Assembly (NCBI GenBank): GCA_000697665.1
Contig: KL197711.1
Location: 983,142 to 1,047,141 of the forward strand
Source of the DNA: Jaapia argillacea MUCL 33604
Taxonomy: Eukaryota; Basidiomycota; Agaricomycetes; Jaapiales; Jaapiaceae
DNA length: 64,000 nucleotides
Direction: 5' to 3'
A program made the position numbers and the translations under genes. The notes below the pieces were generated by a model. The model searched no databases, had not been told where the DNA came from, and saw nothing but the letters and a program-made list of their open reading frames with translations. The stretch's first letter is position 1. Each line of letters begins with the position of its first letter. Shown here piece by piece: positions 22,401 through 34,999 of this stretch.

Positions 22401-23987
22401 TGGCCTCCGTTAATCCCTCTGTATGTCCCCCCCCACCGCACCAGCGTTGTTACTGAGCCCTCTTCAGTCGCCTGAGAGATTTACAAACGTGGAGGCGCGT
22501 CGCAATTGCTACAAATCGATGCAAAGATTATTCTCGACTGTGTCTGATCAACTCGTTGACCGTGCGTGCATATGTCCTTGATCCGAATTACAACTCACAC
22601 CTTTCAGGCTTATCATCAAGCACGGTTTCCTTGCTATTTGAAGCCTTGTTGATGGGTATGGAAGATTACACTGTCGACGAGCGCGGAGATGTCGGTTCTT
22701 GGATCAGACTGGTTTGCATCCAAGGACTGACAATATTCTGTGAAGTGCTTTTCTCCAAAGCGAACACCCTCCAAAACTTTGAGGAGTATCTCCCATCGTC
22801 TCAGTATCATGCCGCCATTGGTGCCATTCTGAAACAAGGTGTCGAAAGGCTTGACAATGTTCGGCAGGTAGCTGGCGAGTGTTTCCACCGTCTCCTACTT
22901 TGCCCCCTTCCCCTTGTGCCAAACCACGAGGCTTGGCGCATCAAGGGAGATACCTTTATGAAGGAGCTGTTCGTTGGGTATGTGTCATCATCTTGTACTG
23001 GAGCCCTGGGTTAACTTTTCTCAGCGAAGGCGAAGATATCGGCTGGAATGAAGGAAGTTGGTTGTTTCCGAAAGCAGTTCAACTTTTGGGAGTTGAGCTA
23101 TATCGCCAATCGATCCTTTCGGGATTGGTTCTGAGCGTTGGCAGTAGGACAGACAGTACTGTGAGCATTTGCTCTCACCGTGCGCCGCCCACTAACGTCG
23201 TAATACAACAGCAACGACCAGTCTCGTCGAGTCTTGTGGATTATGCTCGCAGTCTAACCGCTTCGCCCGTTAGGACCGAGATTTACGATATCTGCAGCCT
23301 TGCAGAAGATCTCATCCATAATATGAAGAGCAACCTAAATTCTAATGCCGTGATCATCCCCAACTTGCAGACTTTCAATGTCCTTTTGGAGGGGGATGCC
23401 TTCGAGATGCTATCAGGAAATGCTAGGGGCATTGAAAGGTTTGTTTAGGTGTTTGCCTAACCCCAGAGTGCACTTACATGTCGCGGGTTAGTCTGCAAAC
23501 CATCTTGAAAATTGCCTCGAAGAATGCGTCAAGACTGAAGAACGTCCAACGCATCCACGCCTCCATGCGAATGTATTTGCTGCCTCTGACTTGGTTGTTT
23601 ATCGATCTGACTTTCGATCTCAGCGTCGTGAACCTCCTTTGTTTCAGTGCGACGTACAGTAGTGCTGTTCTCGTATTGCCTGAATTCCTTACGCATCGAT
23701 TTCCAAAGGTTCGTCTGGTGCCCTGATCAGAAGGGCTTCACTCAACTGGATTCGATTAGATACGCACAGATACCGTGGAGTATTTGTATATGGTTCTCCA
23801 GAGCAAGGACCTGGCACGCAGTGAATTTGACGAAGCCGAAGAGATTCTTTTGGAGACGGAATGGTTTGTGGTATTTGATGATTATCGCTTCCATCCACTC
23901 ACATTGGATCCTCCTTCAGGAATTCTCCTGACGGCCCTGTTGTTGAAGAGGCTGCGCACCGGCTCGTCGGAGCTCTCTCTCTCTAAG
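19496..23987 (+). CDS. TBCD: Tubulin-folding cofactor D (TBCD / Cin1 / Alp1)
   Basis: About twenty introns were followed. Family landmarks in order are LDEYQEQSYLLDPFLERL, RFFPHEVADLPIALDYML, KLARHYLGYAGLERDGAALL, VVRWSAAKGIARIAERLP, LPAVAEGTWHGACLACAEIA, DVRDAAAYALWSLAR-type repeats and the end RFPKIRTDTVEYLYMVLQS then ILLETEWNSPDG, closing with TAA at 23985-23987. TBCD is a HEAT/ARM-repeat scaffold that captures beta-tubulin from cofactor A and completes the alpha-beta dimer with cofactors C and E. One junction is odd. At 22225 the expected donor reads ATAAGT instead of GTAAGT; without splicing, an in-frame TAA at 22226-22228 would end the protein. The splice at about 20630-20670 works only with an AAG acceptor in the right phase. 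Confidence 0.9.
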
Positions 23988-24177
23988 TTCTCAAGTACTA
24001 GATCAGTAGTCGACGGTTTTGGTATCATAGATCAATGACAGTGCTGAGTGTGGGAGTTTCGGCTCTGCAGCAGAGATGACGACTTGGTCAACGGTCGACT
24101 TCAATTCGGCCTGTCTGAGCCTCCGAGTCTGAGATTCCTCCACTTCCTGAAGTACTACCATCGACACTCCGATTAAC

Positions 24178-26213
<2,036 letters not shown>

Positions 26214-27696
26214 ACAGAAATCGCGAATAACCTTCCACTGTACACGATCTAGAAATGACCTTTTCCACTCCGAGTCTACGACATTCAGTCGACGTCATTA
26301 CGATAAGCTTCTGGTCAGCACTGAGCATGTTCTTTTGTTCGAAAATGACAATGTGGAGACGTCACAATCATTACTTAGATGAAATGAGCACGGCATGCGC
26401 GCCCACTGTGTTACGACCAATGAAACCTTGTTGGGCTGGGCACACAAGATCCATTTTGAGCGTGAGTGTGCAGAAAAGCATGTTCTCGAGGGAAATCCTG
26501 TCACCTGTCGCGTCTTGAACTCCCAGCGAAGGTTTTGAACCGTAGGGAGATGCAATGGATGCAATGGACATCAGGCTGATTCGGCATGCTATCAGCTCAG
26601 CGAATGATGAAGGTTCAGATCTAACCGCGAACTACGAAGATAAATTTGCCTCATGGCACTGATCTCGACTCTCATCTTGTTATCGATACGCGTGTGGCCT
26701 CGTAGTCGAATGGGTGGGGCTACAATTGAACATGCGGACTTGGACCAGGTTGACAACAGTGGGTGCATCATTGTTTTGGCCAGTACCCCGGACCACTCTG
26801 TAGCAGGAGACAATAGTCAATGCTGGCGTCCCGGATAATTGTGTTGTAGCTGGTGTGGGGATCGGCGCTCCGCCAACAGGTTGCTTGCTCATGGTTTGAA
26901 CAAGAAACAACGCGGTGGAACAAGAGTGGGCAGTGTCTAACTTATACATTTGCCGAGGATGCCTCTTCCGGGCTGCCAGGAGAATTCAGCACGCCGGAGA
27001 GCGCACGGGTCGGAAGAGATAGGTAAGCATCTTGTTGGATCATGGGAGATAACAAACACCTGACTGGCCGGTTTTGAGGGTGGGATCAAAGGGAGTTTCC
27101 CTTGCGACTTCCAAAAGCCCACAATGACTGCAGATTCCGAGGCGTTGGGGAATAGAGCAAGTCCCATGTCGTTTAGGGTCATGGAGTTGTCCAGGGCTGG
27201 TTAGTACGAGGAATAATTAGGGAGCAATCACTACAACAATAATGATTGGACTGAGGAATAAACCCGAAGCCTCCGGGTCGCGTCCCTGTCCAAGCATCAT
27301 GCGCCGTGGCATGAGTCCGACAGTATTTCGAATATTCCCCTCTGGTTGTGCGGCATTGAAACGATCGTTGCCTCGTGTTTTGATGCTGGAATGAAATCGC
27401 GCGGAATGGGCAGTCTCTGAGGCGACGGCAGGTGTGGAAAAGTGGCATTTTTAACATGAGAACTATGCGTGCCCGAAAGGAAAAGCATGATGGATTTAGA
27501 GAGGGAAAACATTTGGAACCTCGTCTGGGCCGGTGGTTACCTGATGTATGTAATTTTGTGGGATAACGTGCGGAGTGAAGCCATTTGACGCGAAAGCGCT
27601 GCATCCATGTGTTGGACCTGACCAAGTTACATATTCGTGGCCTTCTCCTATGTTCTTCCCTTTTCCCTCTTCCTCTACAGTTGATTGACCATTTCT
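26214..27696. other. Poorly resolved interval between VMA2 and SOK1-like gene
   Basis: No recognised family is present. Minus-strand frames at 26680-26949, 26937-27182 and 27179-27625 have partly protein-like content, including a hydrophobic run near 27235-27275 (LFLSPIIIVVVIA). The best joins need an implausibly short 35-nt intron or leave the start unknown. The left end is 3' untranslated sequence of VMA2; the right end holds the SOK1-like promoter. Confidence 0.4.
26937..27182 (-). CDS. Possible small or partial gene, unknown
   Basis: Starting at the ATG at 27182, the frame MTLNDMGLALFPNASESAVI continues to SKPASQ. A GTGTTT...GGCAG intron of 89 nt would then join it to PGRGILGKCIS and a TAG at the left end. 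That gives about 52 aa, or the C-terminal part of a longer protein if upstream exons exist. No domain is recognised, and a chance ORF is quite possible. Confidence 0.25.
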   Translation of the reverse strand: MTLNDMGLALFPNASESAVIVGFWKSQGKLPLIPPSKPASQVFVISHDPTRCLPISSDPCALRRAEFSWQPGRGILGKCIS

Positions 27697-30260
27697 ATGG
27701 ACAATCCTCCACCTCTCGCACCTTTCACTCGTAAACGCAAAGCTGACACTGACGAATGCCAAGTATCTGACCCTTCATCGTCCACATCGCAGTCATCAGC
27801 GTCTCCGGAACCCATCCTTACAGACTGTTCGGGTGCTCCCCGAGTTTCCTTGAATGCTGCTTGTCAATCCTGGTACGCTTCCAACGATGAAGGGACTAAT
27901 CCAATCCCCACCGATGAGCCCCCTGCTGCCGTCTGGGCAACTTCTTCCGAACCCCCCTCCCCTGTTGTTTATGAAGACAATTGCGACAACCCATCGCCAG
28001 CCAAGCGTCCCCGCGTGGATATAGCAGGCTCGCCGCCTGTTTCTCCATCCAGAAGGTCTCCGAGGAAGCGACTACCTCCTTCTCCGCATCGGTCGGCACT
28101 GCGGCGGCGAAGGATGGGTGATCTGCAAGACATGGGCTTACCAAGGTCGGGGAGCCCTGGGCCCACATTTGGATCCCTATTGCGCAAAGACATCGATTCT
28201 TTCGACCCATCACATCACCAATCTCCCACCCTTAACCTCGACCCAGCATCCCCCCACATCCCCTCGCCTTTCCCTCTGGTCAACAGAGAAACATTGAAGG
28301 AGTTGGATCTGGAAGCGATACTGCGGAATCCACAACTACGTGAGTCCTCTACACATTCGCTGGATAGCCGGGTTCTCTGCATATTCATGTGTGGTGCTTT
28401 CGTCAAGGCCATGACCTCATGTTCGACCCCAACCTACAATTTCGCCCGACATCTGGCCGTCGGAAGCGGGAAATTTATGAAACCTACTGGCGGGCCGTGT
28501 TGAAGGAGCTGGAAACCGGATGTACCTGTGTCACGTTCGATTTTGACAGCAACCCCCGCGAGTGCATTTGCCAATGCCACGGATCCCCCCTACCAGCCTC
28601 TTCTCCAGGGTGGCTCGTCGCACTCTATCCTCAAAGTGCAATGACCTTGCGCATGCCCAGCCGCATACGCCCACTTCTAGAGGAGCTGCTGGAGGTCATC
28701 ATCACCGTTACGCAGCCCACTTTACCCACCCAACCATCAGGTCTCTACGTTCCCACTAAAGCCGTCCAAGCACAAGCGCGACAGCATGCCACCCAGGAGG
28801 AAACTCTTCGCCGCGCTTTTGACCTCGATCTCATTGAGCAGGAGTTGAAGCACAAGGTTTTCGACCCCTCTGGGTTATTTCGGGTCGTTGGTGACATATT
28901 GAAGGTTCATTGCGCCCCTATGCGAGATCGTCATGTCGACGCTATGGTCTCGCTTGCTCAAACCTGCGCACCCGGCGGAATCGGGACCAAAGCCGACGCC
29001 GTAAAAGCCATCCGTATGTGTTTCGAAGTTTTAGAACTTATGAAATTGGTAAGACCTTTTCCGTCCCCATCCACATCTACTCATCTTTCCGTCAACTTTT
29101 AGGATATTGCCAACCACCAACTACAGACCCTTCGCTCGTACCTTGCCACGAACACTCCCACCTTCGAGTATCGAATATTCCAAGACCGTCAAAAATCCGG
29201 ACAGTTATCCGTACACTATACCCGCCAGTGGCTACACACTGCTCACCGCCAACTCCTCACTTCCCAAATCGCCGTTTCACATCCAAACTCACCCACGTTA
29301 CTCAATTATGCGACATTATGTCGAGGAGTACAAGTTCACTTTTCGGTTCTGAAGGCGATGACAGACCTCGTATTCCACCCTCCATGTTCTGGTCCCCCCA
29401 CGCCTACACACGATCTTGCGACATCACACACGCGTTCCAATCACCGTCCTTCTGGCGGCCCGCTCCTCGTCTACCCTGAAACACTATACCTCGACCATTC
29501 TCGTCTTCTGGTTCTCAGCAAGGATGCAGCAGATCTGGCAGCCCTATATATGCTCTTCTTGCTCTATCGTCAGCTGATCTACTCTGATGCTGGTGCACGG
29601 AGAATCAAGATCGATGACGACGAGTTGGTGACGCTAAAGAAGGAGATATGGGACATTGGCCCGCCGCGACTTGGGTATTGCTTCTCACGAGAATGGCATG
29701 AGAAAGGGAAAGCTGCTACTCACCGGCATCGGCCGCAGGAAAGCCCAGGCGAGGGAGTTCAAAACGATGTCGAGTGGGAAAGGTGGCACAAGAGTATGCG
29801 GGATGTCATCTTGCAAATTGCGATGCGGGCGACGGCAGTGCGTCTCGCTGCATCGTCTCCCGTCGCCCCGTCGCGGCTCATCCCTTCGCCCCCTCCCCTT
29901 CCTAACACCACTCACGTTACTCCCGATGAGCGACTAGTCAAGCTCGCTGAGCGATGGATGGACTCTAATCTCAAGCCCGGTTCATCACTAAGTGATCTCC
30001 TTCGCGACCGACTTTGTCATGCCGTGTTAGAGGCCGCTATCTCGAAAGGCTATCCTTGTGTCTTCAAAACTGGTGACGGCTTCCGGGTCGTTCGCACTTC
30101 CGAGTCTTGCGACGGCGCAGGGGGCAAAGTTTCTGGATTAGAACCCATGGCGTCGGAGATACGACATTTAGGCGACAGGGTCTCTAGGTTGGCAATAGTG
30201 AACCTTGCGACCTACGCTCCGATGTATGAAGCGGAGGGATTCCTGAATCTGGAGTCATAG
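27697..30260 (+). CDS. Tcp11-domain protein (SOK1-like)
   Basis: Three exons, 27697-28339, 28408-29048 and 29103-30260, give 813 aa. The first 200 residues are disordered, Pro/Ser-rich, with basic patches (SPSRRSPRKRLPPSPHR). The Tcp11 domain starts near residue 230 with PTSGRRKREIYETYWRAV. It includes RIRPLLEELLEVIITV, DLIEQELKHKVFDPSGLF, AVKAIRMCFEVLELMKLD and the later helices EYRIFQDRQKSGQLSVHYT and LDHSRLLVLSKDAADLAALY. In yeast the homologue Sok1 suppresses loss of protein kinase A; animal Tcp11 proteins also act in cAMP signalling. The domain is helical and its biochemical activity is not known. Splice phases agree at both junctions. It sits between the unresolved interval on the left and a one-TM protein on the right. 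Confidence 0.87.
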
Positions 30261-30622
30261 TACAGGATTGCTGACGGACTTGCTCTTCCGCTCTTTTGGT
30301 TGCTCCCCGTTTATCTTGGGTTAATGGTCTCAAGTCTGTCAGTACCGCTTGCTATCCCCTCACATTCGTTTGTTATGGACAATAATCACAAGTGTACATG
30401 TTTTGATATGAGCAGAAGTTTAGGTTATGGATTCGTTCTGTACATGTTAGGTAGTAGTAGTGAGCTGCTAATGTGATTCGAAGCGATTGGGTGGGTGATG
30501 AGCGCTTGAGCAATCTAGAAGCCGCACAAGACCCTAACTGGTCAAATGCGGAATGAGTGCGGAGTCCACAGCTTGAACTCGACTTCGGTCCTGGTGCCCA
30601 ATTGTGCTCGCCTCCCCCAGCG
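30261..30622 (+). other. Intergenic, no gene seen
   Basis: This 362-bp spacer between two same-strand genes should hold the 3' end of the SOK1-like transcript and the promoter of the next gene. No motif stands out. Confidence 0.5.
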
Positions 30623-31589
30623 ATGTCCGCAACCTCGACTTCGTCCACGCTGATAACTGTGACACCCTTCTCCAGCCAACCTGTCATATCTACGGGCTAC
30701 GTCCCATCGTCGACAAACTCCCCTTTCTTCTCTGCCCCACCGACATCCGAACCTAGCCCTCCACCTAACCATGATGCTACATCGTCCTCGTTATATCTGT
30801 ACGATTACACTAATGAGATCTCCTTGTCCTTGCTGATGCGATACTCCCCTTCGCCCTGAAGCTTCACGTTCCTCGCCACCCTCTTCTTGTTACTTTTTGT
30901 CTCCAGCGCTATAGTACTTCGATCGTTCCTACTGAGAAGACAATTCCGGAGACGAATACAAGCAGCGATCGCTGCTGGAGTCTATCTTCCTCCACAAGCA
31001 GGACCAAGGCGCAGGAACTTTGGAGAGAAGCCTAAGCTCTGGGACTATAGGGCTTCCCGAGGAGGCTTTTTGTGGAGCGAAGCGATAGTGAGTCTTTTTT
31101 GGTTCTCATCATGTTGGCAAGGGATAGCTGAATTTTCCAATCCCACCCGTCACTCAGCCGTTCTCTGCTAAGACGGTGTCACCGAATTCATTGAAATGCG
31201 GCGGTGATGTGTCTGCCCGTCCCAATGATTCGTCCTCACCCTCGCGAGCCACCACGGGCTTTCGTAGGATATTCCGTAGCCCATTCTCATCGAGAGCCTC
31301 GCCAGCATCTGCTTCACATTCGACGACACCAAATCCTTCATCATCTCCACGTATCTTGTCCACCCATCCATCTCGCTCGAACTTGAGAGGAAAGGAAGAG
31401 GAGCCGCAAGTTTCACGAGTTCAGATTTCTTTACTCATTGCTATGCCTTCACCTCATCGGCGAAACTCTTCGATCTCTTTGAAGGGCAAGGAGAGGAGCA
31501 GTGAGGGAGGGTGGGACGAAGAAGAGTTCCCTAACGTTGTCATAGGAGTTGCGGAGGAGGCCTGTCTCGGAGTGACAGATGGACCATGA
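30623..31589 (+). CDS. Single-TM protein with disordered cytoplasmic tail (unknown)
   Basis: Three exons, 30623-30798, 30862-31087 and 31158-31589, give 277 aa. The first 55 residues are Ser/Thr/Pro-rich with no signal peptide, which suits an extracellular or luminal tip. One strong membrane span follows (FTFLATLFLLLFVSSAIVL), then a very basic juxtamembrane helix (RSFLLRRQFRRRIQAAI), indicating an N-out, C-in topology. The tail is disordered and ends with two short conserved-looking strands, VSRVQISLLIAMPSP and EEFPNVVIGVAEEA. I recall similar small proteins in many Agaricomycetes but no function. Splice phases agree at both junctions, so the model is firm even though the role is not. Confidence 0.7.
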
Positions 31590-31972
31590 CAGAAGATGTG
31601 TAAGAGTATGACCGTAGGGTGCAATGTTTGTTGACTCTGAGTACATCCTGTACTCCCTTCGATTCTGCGCAGCCGTATTGTTGTCTGAATCAACCTTCCG
31701 TGGGTCTGATGAGTTATTTGCATGCTTGTACTCTTCATGATGGCTGTTGTTGCTACCAGGTGCACAATACTGAGCTCTGACTAGTACCATTACCGTAGCA
31801 GAGTTTACGACCGAGCAGAGCCGACCCTTGTTTCTTACCGGCCCGGGACTGAGCCGGGTGATCGTGCTGAAAGATCGAGGAGCCTTTCGTCTTGATCACA
31901 CCTCTACCCTCGGATCTACTAAAACACCCATTCTTGATCAGTAGCCCAATTAAATGGCCGAGCACCTGAAGG
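31590..31972. other. Intergenic, no gene seen
   Basis: The 383 bp between the TM protein and the HIT gene carry no supported ORF. The promoter of the HIT gene must be here, but no TATA box is obvious. Confidence 0.5.
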
Positions 31973-32721
31973 ATGAGTGGGTGAACAGACCCACCTCTCG
32001 ACTTCTCACCTGATGAAACTTCCCTCAGCTGTCTATTCTGCCGAATGATTATTGGTCCGTGATCGGTTCAGCTGTGGTCACCATGGCTATTCTTACATAT
32101 ATCGGAGGACAGGAGCCGTGCCAACTTTGAAGTTGTTGGAAACACAGTATTCGTGAGCCCATTATCGCCTCCTGACCGTCGCGTGTGCCAATCCAACGTA
32201 ACGTGGGGGTAGGTTGGTATTCCTAGATATCGGACCTCTTGCGGAGGGCCACACCTTGATCATTCCGAAATGTCAGTGTGATCATAAACGACCTTATTGA
32301 TTCTGAATCACGATCTCGGTGAACGGAAAGATCACTCCAACACCATGGATGAGGTACCAGATGAATACCTAGCGGACATCTTACCACTTGCCAAGAAAGT
32401 TGCGTTGGCTTTGGGGACGAAAGATTATAATATTCTTCAGGTCTGTCTACGCACTTTCAAGATCATGTTGACTCTCACCCCCGAGCACCACCCAGAACAA
32501 TGGGGCGATCGCACACCAGGTACGGTTCTTCACTGAGGAGATCTGTCCCATTAATTTAACGTCGTTGGTTCCAGCATGTTTTCCACGTTCATTTCCATGT
32601 TATCCCTAAGCCCAACAAGACGGAGGGTCTTGGTATTGCTTGGTCGAGGAATGAGCCTGGTCTTGAGGCGTTGAAGGCTGTTCAGGAGAAGATCCTTGCT
32701 CGGATTCAGGCTGCGGTCTGA
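31973..32721 (+). CDS. HIT-family hydrolase (Hint-like adenosine phosphoramidase)
   Basis: Seven coding exons were placed: 31973-31980, 32029-32054, 32113-32152, 32213-32271, 32331-32440, 32496-32519 and 32575-32721. Together they give 137 aa. The protein reads MSGCLFCRMIIGAVPTLKLL, then LDIGPLAEGHTLIIPKYH, YNILQNNGAIAHQ and HVFHVHFHVIPKPNKTEG. The catalytic His triad is HVHFHV, and CxxC at the start is the usual zinc or structural pair. Hint proteins cleave AMP-lysine and other nucleoside phosphoramidates in cytosol and nucleus. The first coding exon is only 8 nt (ATGAGTGG), and every exon-exon phase closes. Length and motifs are complete for the family. Confidence 0.92.
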
Positions 32722-33006
32722 CTCGGAGTGTGCTGGATGTACAGCGTTGTGCTCGTGCGTTTGCTTGTCATCCGACATCGTGCCCAACCTTGTAACATGC
32801 GTAATGAGTTCTTCAACTTGGCTGCTTGGAACGTGGTGCATATCGATGAACGTTCCTGTTGACCATACGTATGTTTCCCGTACGGTCGATATCCTCCAAG
32901 TCAATAGGCGATAGGCGGTACGATCTCATTTAGACCACATACGAATAAGATGTCCAAGGCTCAAAAATATGAATAAATCAACATTGAATGGGTTCCATCT
33001 ATAATT

Positions 33007-34749
33007 TCAATCCTCATCCTCCCACTCATTAGCACCATCATCGACCTCAACAGGCTCTAGGTCCAACTCATCCTCCGATCCTTCGAAAAACTCAAACGAC
33101 TCCAACTGCTCTCTGAAAAACGCCTCTTCCGCTTCCTCAACGTCATCATCTTGATTCATGAACACCGTTTTGAGGGGTACACCAGCCCTCTTCCGCACCT
33201 CAACAAACGCCTTCATATCCGGGCCACCAATACCCGAAGTAGTGATAGCCTCAAGGTTCGGCAAAAACATGGGAGTCTTAGGTCCTGCCATCGATTCCTG
33301 GACGATAATAATCGCATTGGGCTCCGCGAGGTTCACCGCAACAGGTTGCGCGAGTTTCTGAAAAAAGTGTTCGTCCATATGATCGAAATTGAGGTTGATA
33401 GATTTGAGGTTGACGAGGGACGTATACATTGTGTTCACTGCTGCGCTGTTACAAGCCAAGGCGGATATTTTGAGGTGGGTCAGGGTGGAGAAGAGGGACT
33501 TGGTTTTCCCTGGACGAGGGGTAGATAATTGGTTGACGAAATCTGTCCAATCGTGTTCGTCGAAATCGAGAGTGAGGCTTTCGAGGTTTGGGGGGTAAAA
33601 TGTGTTCATGAGGCCCGAAGCGTATTTGGGGTCGAAATAGGCGAGGACGAGGTTTTTCAGGGTAGGTATCTCGATCGTTTCAAATGGTAACATGTTATCT
33701 TCGGAGTACCAGTCCTCGGGGCTCCCTGCAGGGCCTGAAGCGCTCAGGGCAAGGGTTTCGAGAGAAGTCGAGTTCCGTAAAATCTGGGTAAACTCTGTAA
33801 AGGACGGTCGGACATCTTCGGTGTGGTATGCCATTTCGAGCTCGGTCAAACCGGAAAGGAAATGTGATTGGGACCACGATATGTGAACACCCCAAAGTGA
33901 GATTTGTGTCAACTTTGGGGCCTCTCCTTGGAATATGAGGTGGAAGGGGTCTCGTAGATTGGCAGGAGCGAACACACTGACGTCGTCCCAATCATCGTAG
34001 ATGTGGAACTGGAGAAGCTCGAGGAGCGGTGCGGGAGGACATTTGGATAAACGAGTGAGGGCGAGGTATATGTACTCGTATGTGTCTGCTCCGATTTGGA
34101 AAGATTTCCATCTGGCGATGTGGGGTTCGACGATGATCATGGCGGCGGTGAGGTGCTGCAGTGTGAAGCTGGGAGGCTTTTCTGATGGACCAACTTCGCC
34201 GTCGTCTTCGTCTTCGTCTTCGTCGTCTTCGTCTTCATCGTCTTCTTGTTCGCCGTCGTCGTCGTCGGGACAGCAATCGATGCCGATGTCTAACGCACAA
34301 CCTTTTGATCGCTCGACCCAAGTGGCGGACTTTTCAAATGGAGCACCCTCTGCAAAGTCGATCGTAGTCCACAGAGCTGGAGTCTGTAGAGCCACCTCTC
34401 GCCAATGCTTGCAAACATGCGAAACTAGGACCTGGAACTCTGGCGCTTCCCCTTCCCCCTCCTCCTCCTCATCATCGTCAGACATATCATCCTCCTCCGA
34501 CATATCCTCCTCCTCTAGAACTTCTTCCGCAGCATCGAGAGTCCCAACCATGAATATGTGGGATAAGAGCTCGGCTGGAAGCTGGTTTATGGGGCACGAT
34601 GAACCCTTCGGTGGGTTGAAGGGGTTGGTTTCGAGGTTTATGGGAGTGTCTGTGATGTGGATGCCATCCCAGTCGTCTTTGTGAGTGCCCGTGCTGACAT
34701 ACGGCGGGATAGGGTCGTTGCTGGATGTCCCGGCTTGTTTGTGGTACAT
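33007..34749 (-). CDS. F-box protein with LRR-like C-terminus and acidic tract
   Basis: A single exon from the ATG at 34749 (MYHKQAGTSSNDPIPPYVST) to TGA at 33007 encodes about 580 aa. The frame continues upstream without an ATG. The F-box begins near residue 55 with CPINQLPAELLSHIFMVGT and continues after an acidic insertion with VLVSHVCKHWREVALQTPAL and W. That pattern is typical of Agaricomycete F-box proteins, which recruit substrates to SCF ubiquitin ligases through Skp1. The remainder has leucine-rich repeats (LKNLVLAYF, LTHLKISALACNSAAV) likely to form the substrate surface. Two D/E-rich insertions are encoded by triplet repeats. The C-terminus is acidic. Basidiomycetes carry very large F-box families, so orthology and substrate are unknown. 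Confidence 0.85.
   Translation of the reverse strand: MYHKQAGTSSNDPIPPYVSTGTHKDDWDGIHITDTPINLETNPFNPPKGSSCPINQLPAELLSHIFMVGTLDAAEEVLEEEDMSEEDDMSDDDEEEEGEGEAPEFQVLVSHVCKHWREVALQTPALWTTIDFAEGAPFEKSATWVERSKGCALDIGIDCCPDDDDGEQEDDEDEDDEDEDEDDGEVGPSEKPPSFTLQHLTAAMIIVEPHIARWKSFQIGADTYEYIYLALTRLSKCPPAPLLELLQFHIYDDWDDVSVFAPANLRDPFHLIFQGEAPKLTQISLWGVHISWSQSHFLSGLTELEMAYHTEDVRPSFTEFTQILRNSTSLETLALSASGPAGSPEDWYSEDNMLPFETIEIPTLKNLVLAYFDPKYASGLMNTFYPPNLESLTLDFDEHDWTDFVNQLSTPRPGKTKSLFSTLTHLKISALACNSAAVNTMYTSLVNLKSINLNFDHMDEHFFQKLAQPVAVNLAEPNAIIIVQESMAGPKTPMFLPNLEAITTSGIGGPDMKAFVEVRKRAGVPLKTVFMNQDDDVEEAEEAFFREQLESFEFFEGSEDELDLEPVEVDDGANEWEDED
34198..34268. repeat. Impure GTC/TTC triplet microsatellite inside the F-box gene
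   Basis: About 70 bp of interspersed gtc and ttc triplets encode, on the minus strand, a run of Asp and Glu only. It keeps the frame, so length changes alter only the size of the acidic loop. Confidence 0.8.
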
Positions 34750-34999
34750 TTTTGGGAGAGCAGTCGACAAGGGTTGATTGCTGATTTTTTCGCTGATTTT
34801 GCGATCTGCCAAAAACGGGCGCTAGCCTTATCTTATCTAGAGCATTTTAACATTTTAGCATCAGATTAGTCGACTTGTTGAGATGCTTATGTTTTGCCAT
34901 TACAAAATTCTCCCTTCAGCCTTGTCCTGATCCTTCATGTCTGTGGTTCCTGCAATCTTGCTCTGCTTAGAGTTGACTTGTCCATAATATACTGTCGAT
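34750..34999. promoter_or_regulatory. Divergent promoter, F-box gene / DHR1
   Basis: 250 bp separate the two outward start codons. The plus-strand end is AT-rich (ccataatatact about 20 bp before the DHR1 start). No defined factor site was recognised. Confidence 0.45.

Noticed and set aside
34001-34684. 227-codon Ser-rich plus-strand ORF
   Set aside because: It is the mirror of the acidic triplet repeats in the F-box gene; the poly-Ser runs come from the same GTC/TTC repeats.
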